Shown: positions 51,034-61,121, counted from the stretch's first letter. The stretch: DNA of 64,000 nucleotides from Pedobacter rhodius (GCF_027213645.1 NZ_JAPWGL010000004.1:310001-374000), one strand, 5' to 3'. Program-made: numbers and translations. The notes: generated by a model not told the origin, from the letters alone.

Positions 51034-54000
51034 TGCCAGGTAAATTTAGTTCCTCTGATTTTTGTGTAACCTCTTTGATTACCAAATCAAGTTCATTTGC
51101 AGATTGTTCAATATACTGCAAAAATTTCTGCGTTTCAGGAGCCAGCGCGGGCTGCAGAGAAAGCAAATCTACCAGACCCAATATTTTTGCAAGTGGCGCC
51201 CTAACTTTATGCGATTGTATCCATGCAATTTCCCGAAGCCTTTCATTCCTGAGTTCGATTGCCTGAAACTGTTTAAGCCGCTGAGTGATATCTGTAGAAA
51301 CAATTATTTTTGCCCTTTTCCCTTTAAAAATAATCGTATTGCTTTTGATGTCCACATTAATTATCTGACCGTTCTTAAGTTTATGTTTAAATATGCCCTG
51401 AAATACAACATCTTCATCTTTCCGGGTTTTTTCTAAGGTCTGTTTAAGCAAGTCCAATTCCTCCACCGGCCGGATATTGCTAATGTCCATGTTCAAGAAT
51501 TCATCTCGGGAATAACCGTAATGATCCACCGCGGTTTGATTGACATCCAAAAACTTGAGCGTATCAAATTCATATACCCACATGGGTAGCGGACTTAAGT
51601 GAAACAATTCACTGTATCTCCTTTCTGATTCTTCCAAAGCCAATCTGGCCTCGGTTGCGGAGGCTTCTGTTCGTTTTTGAAGATCAATATCTTGTAAGCT
51701 TCCAAATATCCTGATACACTTACCATCGACAAATTCAGCACTGCCTATTGTCCTTACCCATTTGCAGTCGCCAGTATAGGTCTTGATTTGAAGCATTTCG
51801 TCCCACGGTTCGCCTGAGGAAATACAATCACTCGTAATCTGCGTTATCCTTTTTTTATCCTCAAGAGAACATGGCTCTCCTATGAAGCTATCCCGGTCGG
51901 GTTGAAAACTTTCTCTGGCATGGAGTATTTCCCTCATAATTTTAGACCAGTAAATTTTTCCATCGGGAAAAGTAAACTCCCAGCTGCCAATCCTGGCAAT
52001 GCTGTTAGAACGCAGCAAAAGACCTTCTAATTCTTTTTTCTCAGTGATGTCTTTGGCCACAGAATAGATCAGCTTCTCTTTGACAAGGGGCTGAGACGTC
52101 CAGGCAAGCCACTTGGTGCGACCCTGAGCGGTGAGGTACCGTTCCTCAATATAATAGGCTTTACCACTGTTACGCAATTTTTCCAAATCTTTCTTGTTGC
52201 CCCGGCGATCTTCGGGATACAGGAAATGACTGAACGGACTGGATAGCAACTCTTCAATGGAATATCCTAAAAGTTGGGATGCTGCAGGATTGAGCTTTCG
52301 AAAATTTCCATCAAAATCAGTTATTGCAATAATATCCGGAGCGACATTGAAAATGTGGTGAAGGTCGCGCTCCAGCTGTTTCCGATGGAGTTCCGTACCG
52401 AGGTGTTTATCCAAAACCGGGGGAATGTCGGCCATTTTTGGATTGCCAATCTTCATTGATCCTATCAATAATACCCCAACGATTCTGTTGTGGTGAAAGA
52501 GTGGCATGTCTGAAATTGATTTGATGCCGGCGGGTATTAAAACACCTGACTCTTCTTCAGCCCATGCTGCACTTTTTCCGCTCAATTTAATCTGTTCAGC
52601 TAAAATTTTCCCCAACTGATCTGAAATCCGCAAATCGGCTGATGCCTTAATCGCCCGATCAGCAAAATAATGAGCCATCGGCTCTAATTTTCCAGAGTTA
52701 GAATCTATTGTCCAGATCGCCGAAAATGCGAACTGTCCATAAGCTGAAATCCTCACCAGAACTTTTTTCAGTGTTTCTTTAAAGCCCAGGTCACTGTTAA
52801 AAACAAAAGATATTTCAGACAGTAAATTTTGTTGTAGTTCAGTTCTTTTCTCTTGACTAACGTCTCTGAGAATGGCTATCCAGTGGGCATAACTACCTGA
52901 GCCATCAAGAACCGGGGTAACTGAATAATTCACCCAAATCGGGGTACCATCTTTTCTGTAATTAATAATCGTGCCCTTGTAAGTCCGGTTATTTTTAATG
53001 CTCGTCATAAGCCTTTTTAGCTCAGACCTATCTGTTCCCGAGCCTTGAAGAAACCATGGACTGCGACCGATAACTTCTTCAGAGGTGTAGCCCGTCAATT
53101 TTTCAAATGCATGGTTGATAAAACTTATTTTGGTCATCAGGCTACCTTCAGGGGAAACCTCGGCCACCAAAACCGAATCAACGGTATTGGTTACAACAGA
53201 TTCAAGCACTCGTAAGCGGGCTTCCTCAGCCTTACGAATGGTAATGTCCTGTACAGCACCGATCATCCTGACCGCTTTGCCGAAGGCATCGCGGATGACA
53301 TAACCTTTATCTACAACATGTGCATAGGTTCCGTCTGATTTCAGGTACTTATAATCATCTCGCCAGTTTGATTTATCTGAAGACAAAAAAGCGTCTAAAC
53401 CCTTTTCAACTCTGGGGCTATCAAGTGGATGAATGTGTTTTTTCCAGATTCCGATATCAGCGTTCAGGAAATCTTGGCTATAACCGAATAGCGTAGTAAA
53501 GCCTTCGCCCCAATGAATTGAACCTGAGAGGATGTCCCAGTCCCAAATTGCATCTGATGTTGCCTTACCTACGAACCGATGACGCTCATTACTGATTAAA
53601 ACCTTATTTTGGGCTTCCATGATGTCGGTAACATCTCGTGAGTTGGCCACAAAACCGCCAACTGCCGGTGAATTTCTCAGGTCAGTAATTATCGTTTGTA
53701 TCCATCTCCAGGATCCGTTGTTGTGACGGAATCTGAACGGACTGAGCGAAAGCTTTTTTTGCCCTGTAGCAGAAGAAAATTCCAGTTTAGTTTTTTCGAT
53801 ATCTTCGGGATGAATAAATTCAAATGCATTTCGTCCTATAAAGCTTTCAGGTTCAATGTCCAGCACATATTTGGAAGACGGGCTTACGTAAATGTAAGTC
53901 GCGGCCTCATCAAGTATGGCAATCATATCCGAGCCGTCATGCACCAGTGCACGGAAACGTTTTTCGCTCTGAATAAGTTTCGCTTCCGCTAACTTTTGCG

Positions 54001-55504
54001 CTGTGTTTTCTCTTGCCGTACAATAAATTTGCCGCTCTTCCTTATCCCAGTTGGCTGACCAGAGCATCGATATGGGTTTACCAAGGAAATTCAGCATGGA
54101 GTTTTCAAAAGCCGTTACAGGTTGTCCGGATTTTACATCATGAAGGAAATTGTCAAATGCTGGGCGATTTGTTTCCGGGACAAAATCTCTTGCCAATCTG
54201 AACTTAAGAAAATCAGGTTTATATCCCCAGATTCTTTCGCAGGCTGCATTGATACCCGTAAAATAGCCATGTTCATTTATCGTACAGATGATATCTGGCG
54301 ATGAATGCAGTATTTTTGCCAGCGTCATCGCCCGGGCTTTGGCTTGCAGTTCTATAGTAACTCTTTGAGTAATATCCTGAACTGAACCAACAATCCTGGT
54401 GCCGGATTCTTGCTGATCACAATATGGCGTAATGGAAATGAGTAGAAATTTTATCCCCGAAGGATATGAAACGGAAAGTTCCCAGCGGACCGTATCTTTC
54501 TGCTCGACGGCCTGACCGCATTTTTCCAGGATAGGTTGCAGATAAGGGTCGGGGATGACTTTTTCCAGATACCGGTTGACCACTTCCGCCTCCGTTAAAC
54601 CGGTACCGGCTGTAAAAGCATGATTTATTGAAATGAATTTAAAATGGCTGTCTTCCTCAACGCCAAGGAGAAAAACGGCTTCACTGAGATTTTCATAGAT
54701 AAGCGTGTGCCCGGGTTGCTGAATGTCTGGCTCCGCTTGCATGGAAGATTGTTCATTAACATTTCCAGCGCTGATATATATCCCCTCCACCTGCCCTTTC
54801 GGGCTGGTTGAGGGTTTAAAAGTGAGACTAATTTTGTTCGGATGCTTGGTATCACTTTCAACTTCCAACGGGTAATGCGCTGTTTGTCCCCCAACTACTT
54901 TTTCATAAAGCTTAAAAAACTCAGGAAAATCTATTTTTGATAGAAAATTCAACACTGATTTGCCTTTTTCGAGTTTTAAGTTAAGATATTCTTGTATCCA
55001 AATTTTAGTCTTTACACTAAAATCCACAACAATAAAGTCCCGGTCTATAATAATAAAAGTTTCGTCAGTGTTGGTTATAATAGAGGATTTTAAGCCTTCA
55101 TCCGCTAAAAGGGCGCCCTCCATCTTGATTGTTTGAAGCAGATATGTCGTGTTATTTTGGGCAGATAGATAGTGATTCTCGAAGCTGTAAATAGCCTCAG
55201 CCCCTGAAAACATCTGCCTTCCCAAGCTAACTGCAAATGACGAACTTTCCTTTGTATTTTGAGTTCGAAAAACATGGTCAGAAAGTGTCTCCCCTGCCTC
55301 ACCCATAAAAAAAACCGCTAAAAATGCTTCTGTGGTAGGGAAGCCGACCATGGTTCCCCATGCTACGAACTGATCGTTAGTGCAGGCTATGCTTATGTCC
55401 GAATCACTAATCTTTAAAACAATTGCTGGACAAGTCAGCACCTGCAAAAGCTTAGACATTAATAAGGTAGCGTGATCGAAATCTTGTTGTAAAGAAACTT
55501 CCAT
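51023..55504 (-). CDS. Giant multi-PAS sensor with HisKA-like helix but no ATPase domain
   Basis: About 1493 residues from ATG at 55504; an upstream extension to 55564 is less likely. There are at least eight PAS/PAC units (recurring motifs such as FIHPEDIEKTK, SRDVTDI, GSVQDIT, ILRDVSQEK, VAKDITEKKE) with a GAF-like domain in the middle (roughly residues 880-1050). The C-terminus is a dimerisation helix with HisKA-type SHKVRAPLAKILGL; the His is about 62 residues from the end, and no HATPase_c domain follows. There are no clear membrane segments, so it is cytoplasmic. It should integrate several signals and act on the coupled response regulator. Confidence 0.88.
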   Translation of the reverse strand: MEVSLQQDFDHATLLMSKLLQVLTCPAIVLKISDSDISIACTNDQFVAWGTMVGFPTTEAFLAVFFMGEAGETLSDHVFRTQNTKESSSFAVSLGRQMFSGAEAIYSFENHYLSAQNNTTYLLQTIKMEGALLADEGLKSSIITNTDETFIIIDRDFIVVDFSVKTKIWIQEYLNLKLEKGKSVLNFLSKIDFPEFFKLYEKVVGGQTAHYPLEVESDTKHPNKISLTFKPSTSPKGQVEGIYISAGNVNEQSSMQAEPDIQQPGHTLIYENLSEAVFLLGVEEDSHFKFISINHAFTAGTGLTEAEVVNRYLEKVIPDPYLQPILEKCGQAVEQKDTVRWELSVSYPSGIKFLLISITPYCDQQESGTRIVGSVQDITQRVTIELQAKARAMTLAKILHSSPDIICTINEHGYFTGINAACERIWGYKPDFLKFRLARDFVPETNRPAFDNFLHDVKSGQPVTAFENSMLNFLGKPISMLWSANWDKEERQIYCTARENTAQKLAEAKLIQSEKRFRALVHDGSDMIAILDEAATYIYVSPSSKYVLDIEPESFIGRNAFEFIHPEDIEKTKLEFSSATGQKKLSLSPFRFRHNNGSWRWIQTIITDLRNSPAVGGFVANSRDVTDIMEAQNKVLISNERHRFVGKATSDAIWDWDILSGSIHWGEGFTTLFGYSQDFLNADIGIWKKHIHPLDSPRVEKGLDAFLSSDKSNWRDDYKYLKSDGTYAHVVDKGYVIRDAFGKAVRMIGAVQDITIRKAEEARLRVLESVVTNTVDSVLVAEVSPEGSLMTKISFINHAFEKLTGYTSEEVIGRSPWFLQGSGTDRSELKRLMTSIKNNRTYKGTIINYRKDGTPIWVNYSVTPVLDGSGSYAHWIAILRDVSQEKRTELQQNLLSEISFVFNSDLGFKETLKKVLVRISAYGQFAFSAIWTIDSNSGKLEPMAHYFADRAIKASADLRISDQLGKILAEQIKLSGKSAAWAEEESGVLIPAGIKSISDMPLFHHNRIVGVLLIGSMKIGNPKMADIPPVLDKHLGTELHRKQLERDLHHIFNVAPDIIAITDFDGNFRKLNPAASQLLGYSIEELLSSPFSHFLYPEDRRGNKKDLEKLRNSGKAYYIEERYLTAQGRTKWLAWTSQPLVKEKLIYSVAKDITEKKELEGLLLRSNSIARIGSWEFTFPDGKIYWSKIMREILHARESFQPDRDSFIGEPCSLEDKKRITQITSDCISSGEPWDEMLQIKTYTGDCKWVRTIGSAEFVDGKCIRIFGSLQDIDLQKRTEASATEARLALEESERRYSELFHLSPLPMWVYEFDTLKFLDVNQTAVDHYGYSRDEFLNMDISNIRPVEELDLLKQTLEKTRKDEDVVFQGIFKHKLKNGQIINVDIKSNTIIFKGKRAKIIVSTDITQRLKQFQAIELRNERLREIAWIQSHKVRAPLAKILGLVDLLSLQPALAPETQKFLQYIEQSANELDLVIKEVTQKSEELNLPGSGY

Positions 55505-55548
55505 AAGACTGGATTTGTAATCGGTTAGGTACTCTGCAATGTTAATAT

Positions 55549-55770
55549 GGTGAAAAAAACACAAAGTCGCCTAATGCAGACGCCAAAAGTCAGTGTAATA
55601 TACAAGACAATCTCACAGGTTGGGCATTCAATGAAAAAAAAGGTATTTTTACGTCAATCTATGATCCGGCTAAAGATTCAAATGAGGTAAAAATAAATTG
55701 GAAAACACATGGGATAACAATTAAAGCCGATCAAGACCGAATGGATAAATCGGCCACCCTTAAGTTGTGA
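55549..55770 (+). pseudogene. C-terminal remnant of an unidentified protein
   Basis: An open plus-strand frame without start codon, ending TGA at 55768-55770. It reads CNIQDNLTGWAFNEKKGIF (about the middle), then INWKTHGITIKADQDRMDKS and a final LKL. It is flanked on the left by the divergent PAS gene and on the right by the convergent methyltransferase unit. The amino-acid composition looks protein-like, so this may be the tail of a deleted gene. No family recognised. Confidence 0.35.
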
Positions 55771-55820
55771 GCCGCCAGTGCTTTGGTCAGCTCATCGATG
55801 CGCCAGCGAGGCGACTGCAT

Positions 55821-56534
55821 TTAATTGCCTGTTTTTTCAAACAGTAGAAAATGTTGCAGCGGCAGAAACGTACCGTTTTTGACCAGCCTAAAGCCATTGG
55901 CAGCAAGTTCTTTTTTCGCTTGCTTTACACTCATCTTATGTTCGGGTTTGATGGCTACTGAAGGGTCTTCCTCCTTGTACTCAAGTAACAGCAATTGGCC
56001 ATTGGGCTTGAGTGCTTTCCTTAAGGCCGCCAAATAGGCTGCTGGGTGTTGTAATTCGTGGTAAACATCAACCATAAACGCCAAATCAATTGAATTGGCC
56101 AGTAAATTCGGGGCTTTTTCTGTTCCTTTAATGACCTCAACGTTAGTCAATCGGTTATCAAGTGCTTTTTTCTTAAGATAGGCAATAGCATCATCTTGAA
56201 TCTCTATAGCATAGACTTTGCCTTTCGGAATGCGCCTGGCAACCCGAAAAGTGTAAAATCCTGATCCCGCACCGACATCGGCCACTACACTATTGCTTTT
56301 AAGCGGCAGAGAATCCAAGGCCAGATTGGTATTTTCTTCCTGCGTTCGGCTGTTGCGTTCAAGCCATTCTACGCCCTCAAAACTCATTACCCGGGCAATT
56401 TCTCTGCCCATGTAAACCTTACCAGTACCATTTGCAGATTGCTTTTTAAAAGTGTAGGGTGATTGATCTTGGGCAAATACAGTATGGAGCGATATCAAAA
56501 ACAAAAGAGGAATTAAAAGATGTGATATTTTCAT
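55821..56534 (-). CDS. Secreted class I SAM-dependent methyltransferase-like protein
   Basis: About 237 residues from ATG at 56534, chosen because it starts a standard signal peptide (about 1-22, ending VFAQ). The Rossmann core is clear: VADVGAGSGFYTFRVARR (about 88-105), VYAIEIQDDAI (about 110-120), IDLAFMVDVYHEL (about 155-167) and a later LLLLEY. A methyltransferase with a signal peptide is odd, since SAM is cytoplasmic, but such proteins recur in Bacteroidota and other phyla. The substrate is unknown. Its stop codon directly abuts a short frame (55820 leftwards, MQSPRWRIDEL) that may be a truncated next gene. Confidence 0.85.
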   Translation of the reverse strand: MKISHLLIPLLFLISLHTVFAQDQSPYTFKKQSANGTGKVYMGREIARVMSFEGVEWLERNSRTQEENTNLALDSLPLKSNSVVADVGAGSGFYTFRVARRIPKGKVYAIEIQDDAIAYLKKKALDNRLTNVEVIKGTEKAPNLLANSIDLAFMVDVYHELQHPAAYLAALRKALKPNGQLLLLEYKEEDPSVAIKPEHKMSVKQAKKELAANGFRLVKNGTFLPLQHFLLFEKTGN

Positions 56535-56963
56535 AATGATATAGTTTATAAAAGGAACGAAAAGCAGCATACAAAAGTTTACAAAAGGTATTTTTTAAAT
56601 ACATCGGATGATTTAAAACTCCATATTTTTTAAAATACAACCTGTAAGAACGGGTTAATGTTGCACAGTAAAATGTTTTATGATTTTGAAATTGCCAATA
56701 CTTCCATTAGGCTTACTCCGTCTTTTGAAAGTACGGATTCTAAGGGTTATCGTTAGCTGATAAAATTATGAGCATTTTGAGCTGTTCAATTTTCAGCGAA
56801 ACAGATTAATAGTCATTCCTGAATTTGGTTTACTTCATCAAAAACATGTTTTTACTTTAAGGGATCTTTCTGGATAGGCCGGGACGTCGGTTTGATTGCA
56901 TCTTTATTTAACATCCTGAACGGCGACACCATGGGTTTAGCTTTATAAACAGGTCTTCATAAT
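56535..56963. other. Intergenic region
   Basis: About 430 bp between the secreted methyltransferase and the beta-propeller gene, both minus strand. No gene, repeat or regulatory site could be supported. Confidence 0.4.
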
Positions 56964-57926
56964 TTACAGCGGGCCGGAAGGACGAACCCCGGAGGAAGGC
57001 AGCACTTGTTTTGAGGCAAGGTTGGGAATTTTAGGAATATTATAACGGTAAATAACTGCATTTTTTCCTTCGCTGATGCAATAATAGGCCTTTCCATCCG
57101 GACTGAAACCAATAGCCTCTCCTTGTGGCTCCAGGATGTAGGGTAGTTTTGTTGGTATCCTTCGTAATGTTTGTGAAATCGGCTCTTTACCATTCCGCAG
57201 CCAATAATAAACATTAGTATAGGTTTTTAATATGATCTGTCGCCCATCACGGGATATGTCTCCTGAAACAACATACTTTGCCAAACCTTTACCTGGCAGG
57301 AAAAGGCTTCCGCGTTTTTTCATTGTAACCGTATCCTTGTTTTTGAAGATGAGAGAAGTTGAATAAATTCCAACGGTATCCTGTCGCTTGGAAATGATGA
57401 TCAGTTCTTTCAAAATTGGATCAATCATTAAAGTCTCAGCATCCTGAGGACCATTTGGATACTTGAGGTAGACGGCCTCACTTTCGATCTCCATTTTACT
57501 TGAGAACTTATTCGGCTCTGCGAAACGATATACGGTAACATAAGGGCGGTTACCACCATTATCTCCGATATCGCCCAGGTAGATGTAGCGTTTATCCTTT
57601 ACAAGGCCCGGGCCACCGGCCATATCTTCGCAATCTGTTACTCCAAAATGCTTTTTAGAAAGATCTCCCTTGAAGTATAACGTGGACAATAAATTGCCTT
57701 TAGCATCAATGGCAAAAAACCGCGAGGTGTCGCCACTATCATTATGTACAAAAAACAGATCATCTTTTGAGATGAACAGACCTGATGTTTCGCTAAGCTC
57801 AGCGGGAATTATCTTCGCTGCTGTATGCTGTGCGGATGCATAGCGGCCGGTGCAGAGCAAGAAAAACATAAAAAACACTATTCTGGCAGAGACAAGGGCT
57901 GTCAGTCTATTTATGTCAATGATCAT
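56964..57926 (-). CDS. Secreted beta-propeller-like protein
   Basis: A 320-residue protein with a hydrophobic signal (about 10-32). The remainder looks like a beta-propeller: SGLFISKDDLFFVHNDSGDTSR, YIYLGDIGDNGGNRP, NGPQDAETLMIDPILKELIII and GEAIGFSPDGKAYYCISEG recur with about 45-60 residue spacing. Acidic loops with Asp/Asn could bind calcium. No specific family was recognised with confidence. It is monocistronic, with a 439-bp upstream region shared with the divergent folE operon. Confidence 0.75.
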   Translation of the reverse strand: MIIDINRLTALVSARIVFFMFFLLCTGRYASAQHTAAKIIPAELSETSGLFISKDDLFFVHNDSGDTSRFFAIDAKGNLLSTLYFKGDLSKKHFGVTDCEDMAGGPGLVKDKRYIYLGDIGDNGGNRPYVTVYRFAEPNKFSSKMEIESEAVYLKYPNGPQDAETLMIDPILKELIIISKRQDTVGIYSTSLIFKNKDTVTMKKRGSLFLPGKGLAKYVVSGDISRDGRQIILKTYTNVYYWLRNGKEPISQTLRRIPTKLPYILEPQGEAIGFSPDGKAYYCISEGKNAVIYRYNIPKIPNLASKQVLPSSGVRPSGPL

Positions 57927-58365
57927 TATGGTTAAGAGATTTGATATTCAATGGCTAATTTGAACATCCTTTTCGGAACGATCAAATCAATTTGTAAAAA
58001 AACCCAAAAATTGAAGATAGTTTATGCTCAATAATTGACTTATATGATATTTTCCACATTAGAGATTATTCGGGATTAGGCGAAGTCCTTCCATTATAGC
58101 ATTAGATTATTATTATAGGTTAGTTCAGAATATCGCGGTTCAACATCCTTCGAATCTTAAAATAGGCTGCAACTGTCGCCAATTCCTGCAATCAGGCAAA
58201 AAAATTTGCTGATTTGCCCAGCGGATTTAAACGTTAAATCAAACGAATAACATAAATATACAGCCAATTTAAAATGATTATAATTAGCATATTTTTGAAC
58301 TATTAAAACAATTATTGATTCAATATTGTACTACATTTGGTGATTAGTCATAAAATCAATAATTA
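57927..58365. other. Divergent intergenic region upstream of folE operon
   Basis: About 440 bp between the beta-propeller gene (minus) and folE (plus). It holds the folE -7 box (58332-58339). No gene is visible and no -33 box with standard spacing was found, suggesting an activator or alternative sigma factor. Confidence 0.5.
58332..58339 (+). promoter_or_regulatory. -7 box upstream of folE operon
   Basis: TACATTTG is a full match to TAnnTTTG and lies 26 bp before the folE ATG. The best upstream TTG (58315-58317) is only 14 bp away, too close for the usual 19-21, so this promoter may need an activator. Confidence 0.55.
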
Positions 58366-59043
58366 ATGTTAGATAGCAGTTTAGAAGAATCAATGTCTTT
58401 AAAAGAGAACCGAACAGTTAAAATGGAATCTCTGATATCTGTTCATGATACGCCGATGAGGGCCGACGCATTTGAAATAGATGATAATACCAAAATGGAG
58501 CTTATCGCGAAGCACTTTAAAGGTATCATGGAAATATTGGGTTTAGATTTGGATAATGATAGCTTAAAAGACACACCAAAGCGGGTAGCGAAAATGTATG
58601 TGAAAGAAATTTTTAGGGGATTAAACCCTGCAAATATGCCAAAGCCTACCTTATTTAGTAATCCGTATAAGTACAATCAGATGCTTGTGGAGCGCAACAT
58701 TTCCGTTTTCAGCAACTGTGAGCATCATTTCGTTCCGATTGTGGGTAAGGCACATGTTGCTTACATAAGCAGCGGCCAGGTAATCGGCTTATCTAAATTA
58801 AACAGAATTGTGCAATATTGTTCGCAAAGGCCACAGGTTCAGGAAAGGCTTACGATACAAATCGCTGCAATGCTCAGGGAAGTATTAAACACCGAAGATG
58901 TGGCGGTACTTATCGATGCAAATCACCATTGTGTATCGAGCCGGGGCATCAGAGATGGAGGAAGTTCTACGGTTACCGCAGAATACAGCGGCAAATTTTT
59001 ATCCGCGGAAACAAAAAATGAATTCTTAAAATATATCGGATAA
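58366..59043 (+). CDS. folE: GTP cyclohydrolase I
   Basis: A 225-residue enzyme that converts GTP to dihydroneopterin triphosphate, the first step of folate and pterin synthesis. The zinc and active-site residues are clear: SNCEHHFVPIVGKAHVAYI, IGLSKLNRIV, RPQVQERLTIQIA and NHHCVSSRGI. A roughly 35-residue N-terminal extension is not part of the core. It overlaps the SDR gene by one base (TAATG), so they are co-translated. Presence in an operon with oxidoreductases and a MarR gene suggests a special pterin product rather than the housekeeping folate route. Confidence 0.95.
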   Translation: MLDSSLEESMSLKENRTVKMESLISVHDTPMRADAFEIDDNTKMELIAKHFKGIMEILGLDLDNDSLKDTPKRVAKMYVKEIFRGLNPANMPKPTLFSNPYKYNQMLVERNISVFSNCEHHFVPIVGKAHVAYISSGQVIGLSKLNRIVQYCSQRPQVQERLTIQIAAMLREVLNTEDVAVLIDANHHCVSSRGIRDGGSSTVTAEYSGKFLSAETKNEFLKYIG

Positions 59044-59759
59044 TGAAACTGGACGGAAAAAATATACTTGTTGTTGGCGGAAGTTCGGGCATAGGTCTGT
59101 CATTAATTAAATTACTTCAGGCGGAAAAGGCTAATATCTACGCCATTTCAAGGTCATCATCAGATGAATGGCCGGTAGATGTTCGGTTTCTTAAAGGCGA
59201 TGTAACCGAAAATCTTGATGGCATCGAAGTGTTTTTACCTGAACAACTGCATGGTCTTGTGTATGCTGTTGGCAGCATAAATTTAAAACCATTTGCCAGG
59301 CTAACAGATGCCGATTTTCTTTTGGATTTTAACCTTAACGTTTTGGGCGCAGCCCGGATAATTAAACAGGCAATGCGTTCTTTAAAAAATGCGGCAGGAT
59401 CTTCCATCGTACTGATAAGTTCGGTAGCAGCGAAAACCGGAATGCCTTACCATGCAAGTGTCGCGGCTGCTAAAGGTGCTGTAGAAGGAATGGCTATTAC
59501 ATTGGCTGCCGAACTCGCCTTTCAAAAGGTAAGGGTAAATGTTGTAGCGCCTTCATTAACGGATACACCTATGGCGGCTAACCTGCTGAGCACACCAGAA
59601 AAACGCGAGGCATCTGCCAAACGGCATCCGCTGGGCAAAATCGGGAAACCAGAAGATATCAGCAAACTGATTTCTTTTCTGTTATCAGATAACAGCGGTT
59701 GGATTACTGGCCAGATCATCGGAATTGATGGCGGAATGGGCACTTTGAAAACAGGGTGA
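59043..59759 (+). CDS. SDR-family oxidoreductase (pterin-reductase-like), unusual active site
   Basis: A 238-residue Rossmann protein with the cofactor motif GGSSGIGLSL (about 12-21) and the catalytic Ser in LISSVAAK. Where classical SDRs have YxxxK this one reads SVAAAKGAV, so the position of the Tyr is occupied by Val. Members with this replacement exist in Bacteroidota. It could reduce a pterin, in keeping with the folE overlap, but activity without the Tyr is uncertain. C-terminal DGGMGTL is typical of SDRs. The next gene lies 111 bp downstream. Confidence 0.85.
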   Translation: MKLDGKNILVVGGSSGIGLSLIKLLQAEKANIYAISRSSSDEWPVDVRFLKGDVTENLDGIEVFLPEQLHGLVYAVGSINLKPFARLTDADFLLDFNLNVLGAARIIKQAMRSLKNAAGSSIVLISSVAAKTGMPYHASVAAAKGAVEGMAITLAAELAFQKVRVNVVAPSLTDTPMAANLLSTPEKREASAKRHPLGKIGKPEDISKLISFLLSDNSGWITGQIIGIDGGMGTLKTG

Positions 59760-59870
59760 CGAACAAATTACAATCACAACTTGGAGCGTTTTACAGCACT
59801 AAAGTTTTTGAACAACCCCATATATAAAATGAATAGTAAATTATTTGCTTGTAAATAATTAGTAACAACC

Positions 59871-61121
59871 ATGAGCAAAAATGCAGAGGTAATTATAATT
59901 GGTGCGGGTTTAGCCGGGCTAACCGCGGCAAAGGTTTTGAAAAATGCCGGAAAATCAGTTTTGGTGTTCGAAGCTTCTGATGGCGTAGGTGGTAGAGTAA
60001 GGACAGACGAGGTTGATGGTTTTCTTTTAGACAGAGGTTTTCAAGTCTTGTTAACCGCTTATCCTGAAGCAAAAAAATTATTAGACTATAAAGCGCTTGA
60101 TCTGCGCAGTTTCGATCCGGGTGCCTTGATATTGGACAAAAATAAAGTAAGCAAAATCGGCGATCCGCTCCGGCAACCCGGGTCGCTCCTCAGCACTCTA
60201 TTTTCTAAAGCGGGAACATTTGCCGATAAATTGCGAATCTTGAAACTGAAGTTAAAGCTTAACGGTAAATCGCTTACTGATATTTTCGCAGCACAGGAGA
60301 TGACAACGGCCCTATACCTTAAAAAGCAAGGCTTTAGCAGCTTAATAATCAATAAATTCTTTCGCCCGTTTTTTACAGGTATTTTCCTTGAAGATAAACT
60401 GCAAACGTCGAGCAGGATGTTCGAATTTGTTTTTAAAATGTTTGGTGAGGGAAATGCAGCTGTCCCCTCTAAAGGTATGGGTATGATACCGCTACAACTG
60501 GCGGCATGCCTTTCGCCGAATGAATTACTGCTGAACAACAGGATTTCGACCGTAGAACCGGGAAGTGTGACCACAACAAATGGCGAGTCGTATACCGCAG
60601 ATTTTGTAATCATTGCTACAGATCAATTGAACCTGCCTTTCCCGCATAGAAAAAATGCAAAAAATTTCTGTTCGGTAACCAATGTTTATTTCACCGCTGA
60701 ACACAAACCCTTCAACGAACCGTTGATAGCACTTAATTCATTGCCCGGAAAGCTGGTCAACAATATTGCGGTTATGAATACGATTTCGAAAGATTATTCG
60801 AAGAACCGACAGGCGCTGATATCGTTATCTCTTATTGGCGACCATTCGAATAAGGATGAAAAACTTCTTCAACAAGAAATTTTAGAGGAATTGAAATACT
60901 GGTACGCTGATGCGCTGAGCTGGAAACACCTTAAAACTTATCATATTAATTACGCCCTTCCAAATGATGACCAAGTAACTAACGAATTAGCTGCTGATGA
61001 AACAGCATTGAATAAACAATGCTATTTCTGCGGTGATTATCTATTGAACGGCTCGATTAATGCCGCAATGAAAAGCGGAAGAATCGCCGCAGAAGTAATT
61101 ATTCAAAACATGGCTAAATGA
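59871..61121 (+). CDS. FAD-dependent amine oxidase/phytoene-desaturase-like oxidoreductase
   Basis: A 416-residue flavoprotein with the dinucleotide-binding motif IIGAGLAGLTAAKVL (about 9-23), FEASDGVGGRVRTDE and DRGFQVLLTAYPE, the second FAD contact. The C-terminus CGDYLLNGSINAAMKSGRIAAE is the usual FAD-binding end. The substrate is unknown; the family covers amine oxidases, protoporphyrinogen oxidase and carotenoid desaturases. It overlaps the MpaB-like gene as ATGA (61118-61121), so those two proteins are coupled. Confidence 0.9.
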   Translation: MSKNAEVIIIGAGLAGLTAAKVLKNAGKSVLVFEASDGVGGRVRTDEVDGFLLDRGFQVLLTAYPEAKKLLDYKALDLRSFDPGALILDKNKVSKIGDPLRQPGSLLSTLFSKAGTFADKLRILKLKLKLNGKSLTDIFAAQEMTTALYLKKQGFSSLIINKFFRPFFTGIFLEDKLQTSSRMFEFVFKMFGEGNAAVPSKGMGMIPLQLAACLSPNELLLNNRISTVEPGSVTTTNGESYTADFVIIATDQLNLPFPHRKNAKNFCSVTNVYFTAEHKPFNEPLIALNSLPGKLVNNIAVMNTISKDYSKNRQALISLSLIGDHSNKDEKLLQQEILEELKYWYADALSWKHLKTYHINYALPNDDQVTNELAADETALNKQCYFCGDYLLNGSINAAMKSGRIAAEVIIQNMAK

